From Thiohalocapsa marina (GTDB lineage Bacteria; Pseudomonadota; Gammaproteobacteria; Chromatiales; Chromatiaceae), in NCBI RefSeq assembly GCF_008632335.1, contig NZ_VWXX01000001.1, forward strand, positions 269,290-333,289: a stretch of 64,000 nucleotides of DNA, given 5' to 3'. Shown here one piece after another: positions 54,819 through 62,929 of the stretch; the stretch's first letter is position 1; each line of letters opens with the position of its first letter. A program made the translations under genes and the position numbers. The notes under the pieces were generated by a model, which did no database searches, was not told the origin of the DNA, and saw only the letters and a program-made list of their open reading frames with translations.

Positions 54819-55202
54819 ATGGGGATACTGAGTGGACTACTGGGTAATGCCTCCCTGGTGGAGGCCAACAAAGTAGCGGAGGGGCTCGCGCCAATCCTGG
54901 CGCGCGGCGAGACGGTGGAGGTGGCGTTCCGGGTCATCCGCGATGAGTTCATCTTCACCGACAAGCGGCTGATCCTGATCGACAAGCAAGGCCTGACCGG
55001 CAAGAAAGTGGAGTATCTCTCCATCCCCTACCGGGCCGTGACCCGCTTTTCCGTGGAGACGGCCGGGCATTTCGACCTGGATGCCGAACTGAAGATTTGG
55101 GTCTCCGGCGACGGTGAGCCGGTGTCGAAGACGTTGCGCGGCAGCGAGAACGTGACGGCCATCCAGAAGACGCTGGCGACGGCGGTCTTGGGCACCCTGT
55201 GA
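54819..55202 (+). CDS. Bacterial PH-domain protein
   Basis: 127 residues from ATG 54819, with GAGG six bases upstream. MGILSGLLGNASLVEANKVA, GETVEVAFRVIRDEFIFTDK, RLILIDKQGLTGKKVEYLSI and PYRAVTRFSVETAGHFDLDA follow the bPH (DUF1696/YvbH-type) pattern of a small beta barrel with a C-terminal helix. Usually cytosolic and oligomeric; function unclear, sometimes tied to envelope stress. It is the last plus-strand gene before the kinase island. Confidence 0.88.
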   Translation: MGILSGLLGNASLVEANKVAEGLAPILARGETVEVAFRVIRDEFIFTDKRLILIDKQGLTGKKVEYLSIPYRAVTRFSVETAGHFDLDAELKIWVSGDGEPVSKTLRGSENVTAIQKTLATAVLGTL

Positions 55203-55399
55203 CCTGCCGGCGCTGGACTGGACGCGGTGGACGCGTTGCCACGCCCGGCCACTAAGGCCTCTGCCAGATGCCCCTCGGAGCACGTCTTGAATGACCGTAG
55301 GGCTGGAGCTGGCCAGCGGGATTAGACAGGTCCCCTTCCAACCGAGACGCTGATCGCCAGCGTCGCTCTACACCGAATGACCGCGCGACGGAGGCCGCG

Positions 55400-55630
55400 A
55401 TGACCCTCTTCTCGATCATTGAATCGCCGCAGCATCCAAGGCTTGATGCAATCTACCAACGCCTGGGCATCCACCAGATCAAGCTCACCTCGCAGCGCAA
55501 GACCATCCAGGCCCTCAAGCGACTGTCTCCGGATTGGGTCGTGGCGGAGTTCTTCTACGGTTTCGGTCGCTCAAAAGGCAAAGTCACTGTCCGCCGCGCA
55601 CTAAACGAACGTATCTCTGATAGTACTTAA
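55400..55630 (+). pseudogene. 5' fragment of an unidentified gene, cut at the kinase repeat
   Basis: The first 58 codons (MTLFSIIESPQHPRLDAIYQ, KTIQALKRLSPDWVVAEFFY) look like a genuine protein start. From 55571 onward the frame reads through DNA that is the antisense of the kinase 3' end, a segment repeated at 62791. The natural gene therefore seems to end abruptly where the kinase cassette begins. The rest of the gene was not found in the window. Family not recognised. Confidence 0.55.
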
Positions 55631-55709
55631 GGCTGTCGTAGACGTAGCCATAGTAGAAATGGACGCTCCACGCGCTGCCCGAATAGTCGGCATTCGGCGA
55701 CGAAGACCA
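55571..55709 (-). repeat. DGR-like variable region copy 1 (kinase K1 3' end)
   Basis: Covers the last 41 codons and stop of kinase K1 plus about 13 bases beyond the stop. Pairs with 62791-62929, which has the same length. Framework codons are identical between copies; 14 residues differ, each at Asn/Ser/Tyr/Asp-type codons. The 3' part, GTGCGCGGCGGACAGTGA then CTTT-N-CCTTTTGA, is almost invariant and G+C-rich first, as expected near a mutagenic-homing initiation site. Confidence 0.7.
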
Positions 55710-57092
55710 AAATGCGCTATCTGGCGAACCTTGAAAGGCCTTCATGCAATATCTTAGTTCTTTCAACTCCTCAATCGTCGGAACCCGCCAGTCGCGATAG
55801 CCAGCGTAACCTCCCGATCGATTCAGGGATTCGGCTGCCGCTAGCGCAGACTCCCAGTCGAACTTCTGGGCATCGTCCTTACAGGCTAACCCGTCCCAGG
55901 TTTGACCCAGCGCGCATCGCATCCATTGCAGCCCAGTCCGCACATCAATCACTGTGCCATCTCGCAAATCGCGATAACGACCTTCTATCAGCTCCGCTGA
56001 CGCTGCGGCAGGAGCCTCCGTCTGCTTGTTCGACGTGGGCGCCCGCGTATTATTGGCCCGTGACGGTATTGACGAGCTGGTACTTGGCACCTCAGTCTGG
56101 CTAATCGATGGCGACGCTGGCCGCTTCAGCGCTGTTTGAAACATCTGCACGCTTTGGATGCGGCTGTCAGGGGCCACCGCTAGTGCGGCACGAAGTGCAT
56201 CGCTCAACCCTTGGGAAACGCCGAAGCCGGATGCCAGTTTGAGCTCGTCTTCCATGATGCGGTCCGTCGCCTCCGGCGGCACCACCCCGGTCACTGCCTG
56301 GTACAACGCCGCCGCTGCTGCGTAGATGTCGGTCCATGGCCCTTGCTTGCCTTTGCGCGAGTACTGCTCGAATGGGGCGTAGCCCGCGCTGATCACGACC
56401 GACATCGAGCGGCTGCGCTCGCCCATCGCTTGGCGCGCAGCGCCGAAGTCGAGCAGGATCGGACGCACGCCCCCAACGTCTGTCTTCGCCAGGTAGATGT
56501 TCTGCGGCTTCACATCCCGATGCAGGAAGCCCTTGGCATGCACCGCGCGCAGTCCATCCAGGATCGGCAGCATCAACTGGACGGCCGTCTCTTCCGGCAC
56601 CCGTCCGCCTTGCTGCTCCAGATACTCGGCGAAGGACAGGCCCTCGTAGTAGTCCATCACCAGATAGGCCGTGCCGTTGGCCTCGAAGAACTGGCGCACC
56701 CGCACGACATTGGGATGATCAAGCTGGGCCAGGGTGCGGGCCTCGCGCACGAACTGCTCCAGGCCGAAGCGGAACAACGCGGCATCCTCGCTGGAGTGCG
56801 CTTCCACCGTACTCCGATCGACCCCTCGTCCAGCCAAATCACGCGGCAGATACTCCTTGATCGCCACACGGGTTTGCAGCTGCAGATCCCAGCCGAGGTA
56901 GGTGATGCCGAAGCCGCCCGGCTTGCCGAGCACGCGACCGATGAGGAACTGGCCGTTGAGCAACGTGCGATGTGGCAACACGAGCGGACCGCGTGGTGCA
57001 TGCTCGTCATAGCCACAGTGGGGGCAGGGATTGGCGCTTCCCTTATCGGTAAAGCATCCAGGACATAAGGCTAAAAGGCTGTGCTTGATCAT
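55584..57092 (-). CDS. Zinc-ribbon Ser/Thr kinase K1 with DUF1566/C-lectin-like variable C-terminus
   Basis: 502 residues. Residues 10-26 form a CPGC...CPHC zinc ribbon. The kinase domain runs from about 43 to 310: GKPGGFGITYLGWDL (Gly loop), VAIKEYLPRD (Lys), FLHRDVKPQNIYLAK near 192, and LLDFGAARQAMGERSRSMSV near 217. All catalytic residues are present. After a polar linker, residues about 376-502 form a DUF1566 (Lcl) domain: DGTVIDVRTGLQWMRC, GYAGYRDWRVPTIEELKELR, AFWSSSPNADYSGSAW, ending RYVRLVRGGQ. The last 41 residues are the hypervariable segment. No membrane helix is evident. It is the 3'-most gene of the minus-strand signalling island. Confidence 0.88.
   Translation of the reverse strand: MIKHSLLALCPGCFTDKGSANPCPHCGYDEHAPRGPLVLPHRTLLNGQFLIGRVLGKPGGFGITYLGWDLQLQTRVAIKEYLPRDLAGRGVDRSTVEAHSSEDAALFRFGLEQFVREARTLAQLDHPNVVRVRQFFEANGTAYLVMDYYEGLSFAEYLEQQGGRVPEETAVQLMLPILDGLRAVHAKGFLHRDVKPQNIYLAKTDVGGVRPILLDFGAARQAMGERSRSMSVVISAGYAPFEQYSRKGKQGPWTDIYAAAAALYQAVTGVVPPEATDRIMEDELKLASGFGVSQGLSDALRAALAVAPDSRIQSVQMFQTALKRPASPSISQTEVPSTSSSIPSRANNTRAPTSNKQTEAPAAASAELIEGRYRDLRDGTVIDVRTGLQWMRCALGQTWDGLACKDDAQKFDWESALAAAESLNRSGGYAGYRDWRVPTIEELKELRYCMKAFQGSPDSAFWSSSPNADYSGSAWSVHFYYGYVYDSLKYYQRYVRLVRGGQ
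56566..56699 (-). repeat. Part of kinase K1 identical to kinase K3
   Basis: By direct reading, 56566-56699 is base-for-base the same as 63867-64000, where the window ends; similarity at slightly lower identity continues toward the C-lobe. The spacing is 7301 bases, same orientation. The repeat probably continues past the window edge. Confidence 0.9.
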
Positions 57093-57252
57093 CGATTTAA
57101 CGTCAAGTTACCTGATCGCAGCGGTTCGCTTTGGCTACTGCACCACAACATCGCATCGACCCAGGCGCTCCGCTTGTTCTGACTCGGTGTCTCTGCTTCA
57201 AGTTGTCTCAAGTAACACGCCATAGGCCCTTCAAGCGCGGGCACTGCAGTGA

Positions 57253-57900
57253 CTAGCGAACCGTTACCGACCCATCGGCCGCGACATTGATCACTGCGAG
57301 CAACGCCTTCTCGCCTTTGGTGTGTAAAGCGACCTCGCGCAAGGGACGACTCCCATCGCGAAAGAAGGTGCGCCCTTTGATGACGACCGGTTTCCGAGTG
57401 TCGTTGATGCGAAACAGCTTCGCTGAGGCTCGGTACTCCCCCGGTGGTGCCTCGCGTACCTCCCAGACCTCGGCGCCGGGGCCAACGACGTTGTCCTCGC
57501 TGAGCTCGCCGGGTCGGCCTGCCACCGTGCGCCGCTCCCAATAAAATTCAGCGCCGGTAGGATCGACGACATGTAGATCGATGTCATCCAGGGTACCCCA
57601 GCGGATGTAGAGCACGAGAAATGTCTTGGCCAGACGACTCGCGAGGGCATCACTGTGACCGCGCTCCCGCAGCGCTTCAGCCTCGGCCGCCTCGGCCCTT
57701 GCGACGGCGGATGCCGCCGCTGCCTGCGCATCGGCAAGCGCGCGGCGAAGACTCGTGGTATCCGCCTGGTACTCGATGTGCTCCTTTTTGTAATACGGCA
57801 GCAAGACCACCATGATGATCAAGAAAGCCGCCATGGCCCCAAGGATCACGTCGAGCATCGACAGGTTGAAGACATTGATGTCTCGGTTGCGTCGCTTCAC
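57253..57900 (-). CDS. Membrane-anchored YfaP/DUF2135-like protein with ExbD/MotB-like anchor
   Basis: 215 residues from a GTG that overlaps the PP2C stop. Residues 1-40 (RDINVFNLSMLDVILGAMAA, FLIIMVVLLPYY) resemble the ExbD/TolR entry helix with its membrane Asp (MLDVI). A short coiled coil (DAQAAAASAVARAEAAEAEA) follows. The C-terminal beta domain LYIRWGTLDDIDLHVVDPTG, EVWEVREAPPGEYRASAKLF resembles YfaP-type calcium/ligand sandwiches. The anchor is nearly the same as that of the vWA protein two genes upstream, so both may sit in one membrane complex. Confidence 0.75.
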   Translation of the reverse strand: MKRRNRDINVFNLSMLDVILGAMAAFLIIMVVLLPYYKKEHIEYQADTTSLRRALADAQAAAASAVARAEAAEAEALRERGHSDALASRLAKTFLVLYIRWGTLDDIDLHVVDPTGAEFYWERRTVAGRPGELSEDNVVGPGAEVWEVREAPPGEYRASAKLFRINDTRKPVVIKGRTFFRDGSRPLREVALHTKGEKALLAVINVAADGSVTVR

Positions 57901-58640
57901 GGGGATACACCCGGCGCCTCCGCGAAAATCGCCAGTGCCGTGTAGTTGTCATGTCCCTCGGGCGCCCGCCCTTGAAGCAGCCGCTGCATCTCGTCGAGCC
58001 AGTGTTGCGGACTGGTGGATTTGGCCAGGGCGATCTCCATTTCCGGCTCGGTCACATACTCCCAAAATCCGTCGGTGCAGAGTAGAAACGCGTCACCGCT
58101 TTGCAGCGCCAGCGGCTGATCTGACATGGTCGGTCGCGTCGGTTTGCCGTTGCCCAGACTGCGCAAGAGCCGGTTACGGTCTGGGTGCTGCCTGATTTCG
58201 GCGGTACCAATCTCGCCCGCGTTGGCCAATGCTTGCGGTACGCTGTGATCCGCTGTTTGAACGCGTACCCGACCATCACGAAACTGATACAGGCGACTGT
58301 CGCCGATATGCGCCCATAAGGCGGTACGACCATCGCTGACAAGGACAACGATCGTCGTGCGCATCTGCGCGAGGCGCTGCTCCGCCGCTTGCCGCGCGGT
58401 GATGGCCTGGTCGGCGGCAAGGATTGCCGAGCTGAGCGCGGCAGGATCAATCAGCGATCCTTGCGCGGCAGCTGCAAGCAGCGTCTCCACGGCCACCTGT
58501 GAGGCCACTTCACCGCCGCCATGCCCGCCGAGGCCATCCGCGACCACCCAGCACCCATCGGCTTGGCCACAGTTGTCTTCGTTGTCGTCCCGGCCACCAG
58601 CGTGCGTCAGGCAAGCGCTGTCAAAGTGAAGCGATGTCAT
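57897..58640 (-). CDS. PP2C-family Ser/Thr protein phosphatase
   Basis: 247 residues from ATG 58640 (MTSLHFDSACLTHAGGRDDN). Metal-site motifs are present: GGRDDNEDNCG, VVADGLGGHGGGEVASQVAV, IGDSRLYQFRDGRVRVQT, LLCTDGFWEYV and GHDNYTALAIF. Soluble. It presumably reverses phosphorylation by the island's kinases. The in-frame extension to 58742 is not PP2C-like. Followed with GTGA overlap by the YfaP-like gene. Confidence 0.92.
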   Translation of the reverse strand: MTSLHFDSACLTHAGGRDDNEDNCGQADGCWVVADGLGGHGGGEVASQVAVETLLAAAAQGSLIDPAALSSAILAADQAITARQAAEQRLAQMRTTIVVLVSDGRTALWAHIGDSRLYQFRDGRVRVQTADHSVPQALANAGEIGTAEIRQHPDRNRLLRSLGNGKPTRPTMSDQPLALQSGDAFLLCTDGFWEYVTEPEMEIALAKSTSPQHWLDEMQRLLQGRAPEGHDNYTALAIFAEAPGVSP

Positions 58641-58734
58641 TCGGATATAACCTCGGAGGTGTTCACGGTCATCATCAAGTGACGAAGATACGCAAGGCCC
58701 CTTGATCTGAGGCAAATGTGATTGCGCGATACCT

Positions 58735-59619
58735 CTACTCATCGGTGTAGCTATCGCTAAGAATCGACGTCAAGATGCTTTCCAAGAGCGCCGTCGTCCC
58801 TGTGATCGACACACCATTGCCTCGTGACGCGAGCGTTCGAAAAAACGCTGCGGCCGCACCTGGCGCACTGATCGTCGAAATGCGGAATCGCTCGGAGCGC
58901 GCAGCAAAGCCCCCGGCCTGGTTGAGGGTCGATGAGAGTGCCTCGGGGTGCGGCGGGGCATCACCGATCACCACGATGACGCCGATGGCATCCGGACTCC
59001 ATGGCTGTGCAATGGCCTTGGCGAGCCCGGCATCAACGGCCTCTGGAATGTCGCCTCCGCCATCGGCTCTCAGCGCATCTACGAAGCCTTCAAGCCGGGC
59101 CTGGTCGGCGCGGCTCATCGGCGTCAAGGGAAACACGCGCGTCACGTACGCTTCTTCGGGACCCTGATCGCGATAGGCCACCAGGCCGACCCGGAGTTGT
59201 TTGCTCAGCTCCGCTAGGACACGAACCAACACTTTGAGATCCGCCTGCAGACTTTCGATCTGCTCACGCATGCTTCCCGTCGTGTCCAGGACGAGCATCA
59301 GGTCCAAATCACGCGGGCGCAATGCATCAACGGCACTTTCCGCCGCCGCCAGCCTCGCCTCAGCCTCAGACAACGCGGCTTCTGCCGTCTCTGCTCTCGC
59401 CTCGGCCCCGAACAACGCCTGTTCAGCCTCTGCTTGCCTTGCTTCTGCTGCAGCTAACGCTCGACGAATGGCCGCGTTGTCCGCTTGATACTCGACGTGC
59501 TCCTTTTTGTAATACGGCAACAAGACCACCATGATAATGAGGAAGGCGGCCATGGCGCCCAAGATCACGTCGAGCATGGAGAGGTTGAAGACGTTGATCT
59601 CGCGATGGCGGCGCTTCAT
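58735..59619 (-). CDS. Membrane-anchored von Willebrand factor A protein
   Basis: 294 residues. REINVFNLSMLDVILGAMAA-FLIIMVVLLPYY is the same ExbD-like anchor as in the YfaP-like protein. A long Ala/Glu coiled coil (about 45-100) leads to a vWA domain with MIDAS LMLVLDTTGSMREQIESL, a later DGGGDIPEAVDAGLAKAI and GVIVVIGDAPPHPEA. vWA domains bind protein partners through a metal. With a kinase and PP2C next door this recalls the TerY-P triad. Confidence 0.88.
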   Translation of the reverse strand: MKRRHREINVFNLSMLDVILGAMAAFLIIMVVLLPYYKKEHVEYQADNAAIRRALAAAEARQAEAEQALFGAEARAETAEAALSEAEARLAAAESAVDALRPRDLDLMLVLDTTGSMREQIESLQADLKVLVRVLAELSKQLRVGLVAYRDQGPEEAYVTRVFPLTPMSRADQARLEGFVDALRADGGGDIPEAVDAGLAKAIAQPWSPDAIGVIVVIGDAPPHPEALSSTLNQAGGFAARSERFRISTISAPGAAAAFFRTLASRGNGVSITGTTALLESILTSILSDSYTDE

Positions 59620-59662
59620 GGGGTGTTTTGATCTGCAAACCTGAGTCGGCCTTGGGCATCGT

Positions 59663-60994
59663 TCAATCCAGCACGACCTCGAACGCGATCTCTGGCGTGG
59701 CGAGGAAAAAATGCTGTCCCGGCTTCAGATCCACGACCTGCCCGGCTCCCACGGTGATGGCCGCCCGACGCTGTTGTGCAGCGTCAAGGGCTCGATCGAT
59801 GGACCCGACGAAGGTGCCGTTGGATGACCAGCAGTCCTCCAGTCGAAAGCAACCGCGCTCAGCGTCGAAGCTGATGACCGCATGTCGCTTGCTCACGAGC
59901 TCGGCATTCGCCAGCACGACCTGGGCCATGGCAGGATCACGACCAATGGCGAGGAACTTATCGCCCAAGGGGATATCAAGCCCGGCATAGGGACCGCTCA
60001 GACCGTGCAAGACGGCCCGGCGGCAGGGAGTTGCGGCCCGAGGGGATCTGGTGAAGCCAACCGCATGCGTGGCAGCCGTCCTAACGAAGGAACGGCCGCG
60101 CCGAGTGCTGGCAAGCACCAGGGCTGAGCCGCTCAGCGCGATCAACAGTCCAAGCAGGACGACGATCAGGGGCTCGCGCTGCCACAGATCCGCAAGCGCG
60201 TTCGGTCGGCTGCGGCTGACGCGATAGGGGATATCGTGATGGTCCAGCATCGGCAGCACCTCGTCACTCAACACCGCCCATCCGATGCCTTCACCGACCG
60301 GAACTCGCTCGATGATCAGTTCTCCATCGGCACCGACCCCAGGTACGGCGGTGAGCGCCTTCATGGTGTTGACGCCGATGACCCGACCAAAGCGATCGAA
60401 CAGGGGACCGCCGGAGTTTCCTGGATTGATTGGCGCATCCGTTTGCAGCGTTCGCGCTGCGGTGGGATCTTCCGGTGGCGGGTTGATGCGGCTGATCATG
60501 CCGCCGGTGTGCGTGGCATCCGTCGGATCGGAGCCAAGAGCGGTGTCATCGGCTGCACCCGGGAAGCCGACAGCGGTGACCGGGTCGTGCTTCTTTAGCG
60601 TCGCAGCGGTCGCAAAGCGTGCCGATGGACGCCCACTGTTTCGCAGCAAACGCAGCACCGCAAGATCCCGGGCAGGATCACTCCCAAGCACTTCCGCGGT
60701 GACCACAGCGAGGCCATCCGAACCCGCACCTAAGACAACTGCTGCCTGCCCGCCGGAAAGGGCGCACTCGATAACGTGGTGGTTGGTTACGACAACATCG
60801 CCGCGCCCCACCACGAAACCTGACCCGCTATCAAACTCATTCTCTCCTGCAGATTCGCATACGACTCGGACAGTGATGGCGTCCATATGAGCGATGCTAA
60901 GATTCGCTTCTGTATCGGTAGAGAAGAATACGGCGAAATTGATTACGCAAGAAAAGGACAGCCAGATTGGTGAAATGACGCGTGGATAAGTCAT
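59663..60994 (-). CDS. Trypsin-like serine protease fused through a membrane helix to an FHA domain
   Basis: 443 residues. An N-terminal hydrophobic segment (IWLSFSCVINFAVFF) may export the protease part. The catalytic triad is His73 (VVTNHHVIEC), Asp110 (DPARDLAVLRLL) and Ser194 (INPGNSGGPLFD). A membrane helix follows near 274-296 (LIVVLLGLLIALSGSALVLA). Residues about 345-430 are an FHA domain: LAIGRDPAMAQVVLANAELV, SKRHAVISFDAERGCFRLED and WSSNGTFVGSID. FHA domains read phosphothreonine, so the neighbouring kinases could recruit or control the protease across the membrane. Confidence 0.92.
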   Translation of the reverse strand: MTYPRVISPIWLSFSCVINFAVFFSTDTEANLSIAHMDAITVRVVCESAGENEFDSGSGFVVGRGDVVVTNHHVIECALSGGQAAVVLGAGSDGLAVVTAEVLGSDPARDLAVLRLLRNSGRPSARFATAATLKKHDPVTAVGFPGAADDTALGSDPTDATHTGGMISRINPPPEDPTAARTLQTDAPINPGNSGGPLFDRFGRVIGVNTMKALTAVPGVGADGELIIERVPVGEGIGWAVLSDEVLPMLDHHDIPYRVSRSRPNALADLWQREPLIVVLLGLLIALSGSALVLASTRRGRSFVRTAATHAVGFTRSPRAATPCRRAVLHGLSGPYAGLDIPLGDKFLAIGRDPAMAQVVLANAELVSKRHAVISFDAERGCFRLEDCWSSNGTFVGSIDRALDAAQQRRAAITVGAGQVVDLKPGQHFFLATPEIAFEVVLD

Positions 60995-61011
60995 CGAAGA
61001 CCAACTCTACT

Positions 61012-62550
61012 CTAAGGTAAGCCCACCCCCAAAACCACCTTGAGGAACAAAATGGCAAGTATGGATATTCCTACGAAGCCACTCAGCTGCATGATCCATT
61101 CTCTTTTGCTCCAGATACTGTCATTCCTCGGCAGAGGGGAATGAATATCCAAAAGGTCGTCTTTATAAATATACCATTCTCCATCTATCAACAGCCCATC
61201 GTACTTCCCGTCGCGGATATCACAGATAATCACCTCTTCGGGCATCCCTACGAGTCCCGAAAGCTCGGCAACCGGTATGTAATCATTGTCATTCTCCGTT
61301 TCCCGCCCGATATCCTTACTGCCAGGGAGCTCTTCCTCGCTTATATGCCATTCACGCCCTAGAAGTTTACCATCGAAGCTTCCATCCCGAATTTTTTCTA
61401 TGATTTCCCGCTCGGATAAATCCGTTATTCTTGAAAATTTCGAAACAGGTATATATCCAAAATGGGTTGCGGAAGTATTCCCTGCTGTGCTGAAGTCTGA
61501 CTCAGAATCTGATTTGTCATTACCTGCATCAAAGGCCATTGATTCTGAGCTTTCGGGAATGGAAGGGTTCTGGGCTGAAAACCGAATATGCGCCTGAAAC
61601 GCTTCTACTTTCTGTGGTCGCTCATCAGGGCTGATTCTAAGCGCCTGCATTAACGCGTCATTCAGCCAATGCGTGACGCCATAGGCGGTCGCGGGTTTCA
61701 GCTCATCTTGAGCCACACGTTCGGCTGAGTCTGGCGGTATTTCTCCAGTGACCATCCGGTACAAGACAGCCGCAGCCGAGTAAACATCCGTCCATGAACC
61801 TTGCTTGCCTTTCCTGTGGTATTGCTCGAAGGGTGCATAGCCTGCACTCACGACGACCGACAACGACCGGCTGCGCTCGCCCATCGCTTGTCGGGCAGCG
61901 CCGAAATCCAAAAGGATCGGACGTAATCCACCGGTGTCGGTTTTGGCCAGATAGATGTTCTGCGGCTTCAGATCGCGGTGTAGGAAGCCTTTTGCATGTA
62001 CTGCTCTAAGACCATCGAGGATCGGCATCATAAGCCGGATCGCGGAATCTTCGGACAGGCGGCCGCCTTGCTTGTCCAGATACTCTTCCAACGAAAGCCC
62101 GTCGTAATAGTCCATCACCAGGTAGGCGGTGCCGTTCGCCTCGAAGAACTGACGTACTCGAACGATGTTGGGATGGTCAAGTTGAGCGAGCGTTCTCGCC
62201 TCACGTAGAAACTGCTCCAGGCCGAAGCGAAAAAGCTCCGCATCCTCGCCCGAATGTGCGGCGACCCTGCTCTGGTCGGTCCCGCGTCCGGCCAAGTCCC
62301 GCGGCAGGTATTCCTTGATCGCCACGCTGGTCTGCAGCTGCAGGTCCCAACCGAGATAGGTAATGCCGAACCCGCCCGGCTTGCCGAGAACGCGACCAAT
62401 CAGAAACTGGCCATTCAGCAGGGTCCGATGCGGCAGGACCAGCGGCCCGCGTGCCGCGAACTCGTCGTATCCGCAGTGCGGGCAGGGGTGCTTCGCTCCC
62501 TTGTCGACGAAGCAGCCGGGGCAGAGGTGGTTGAAGTTTGGATCAGCCAT
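61012..62550 (-). CDS. Zinc-ribbon Ser/Thr kinase K2 with duplicated YIPV domains and a C-terminal membrane helix
   Basis: 512 residues. Zinc ribbon CPGC...CPHC at residues 10-26, then a complete kinase domain: GKPGGFGITYLGWDL, VAIKEYLPRD, FLHRDLKPQNIYLAK and LLDFGAARQAMGERSRSLSV. The C-terminal third differs wholly from K1/K3: a Ser/Asp-rich linker and two copies of an excisionase-like unit (YIPVSKFSRITDLSEREIIE; YIPVAELSGLVGMPEEVIIC), each ending in a GREWHI/GEWYI strand. A membrane helix follows (MQLSGFVGISILAILFLKVV). The C-terminal part is noticeably A+T-richer than the kinase domain, which suggests it was joined from another source. Confidence 0.88.
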   Translation of the reverse strand: MADPNFNHLCPGCFVDKGAKHPCPHCGYDEFAARGPLVLPHRTLLNGQFLIGRVLGKPGGFGITYLGWDLQLQTSVAIKEYLPRDLAGRGTDQSRVAAHSGEDAELFRFGLEQFLREARTLAQLDHPNIVRVRQFFEANGTAYLVMDYYDGLSLEEYLDKQGGRLSEDSAIRLMMPILDGLRAVHAKGFLHRDLKPQNIYLAKTDTGGLRPILLDFGAARQAMGERSRSLSVVVSAGYAPFEQYHRKGKQGSWTDVYSAAAVLYRMVTGEIPPDSAERVAQDELKPATAYGVTHWLNDALMQALRISPDERPQKVEAFQAHIRFSAQNPSIPESSESMAFDAGNDKSDSESDFSTAGNTSATHFGYIPVSKFSRITDLSEREIIEKIRDGSFDGKLLGREWHISEEELPGSKDIGRETENDNDYIPVAELSGLVGMPEEVIICDIRDGKYDGLLIDGEWYIYKDDLLDIHSPLPRNDSIWSKREWIMQLSGFVGISILAILFLKVVLGVGLP

Positions 62551-62790
62551 ACGCCAGAATCCTTGGGCATGCCCTGTTTGTAATCATTCTGGAGGGGAGT
62601 GTCGTGTGGCACTCCTGAATCTTTCTGGAGGCGCCCGCGGCCGGACGGACTCGCAGCTTGGCGACAGCCATTTTTTGCCTCAGTCCACCATGCGGTCGCC
62701 GCCGCGACCCACTCCTGGATGTTCCAACGGTCACAACAGCGCCCATAAATCCGTCGTTAATATCGTGTCTCCGCGTCATTGAAAAATCAT

Positions 62791-62929
62791 TCAAAAGGTA
62801 AAGTCACTGTCCGCCGCGCACAAGACGAACGCAGTCCAGACTGTACTTATTATGGTAGTAGACGTCGCCACAGTAGAAATGGACGTACCACGCGTTGCCC
62901 GAATAGGAGGTGCTCGGCGACGAAGACCA
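62791..62929 (-). repeat. DGR-like variable region copy 2 (kinase K3 3' end)
   Basis: Partner of 55571-55709. Encodes WSSSPSTSYSGNAWYVHFYC and GDVYYHNKYSLDCVRLVRGG. Invariant codons match copy 1 exactly (TATTCGGGC, GCGTGG, GTCCATTTCTAC, GTCTAC, AAGTAC, GTTCGT), while codons between them differ. Confidence 0.7.

Noticed and set aside
61012..62550. K2 as a third DGR target
   Set aside because: It lacks the DUF1566/lectin-like C-terminus and the repeat found at the ends of K1 and K3.
62551..62803. DGR template repeat in the K2-K3 gap
   Set aside because: The 250 bases contain no adenine-rich version of the variable segment and no reverse-transcriptase motif.
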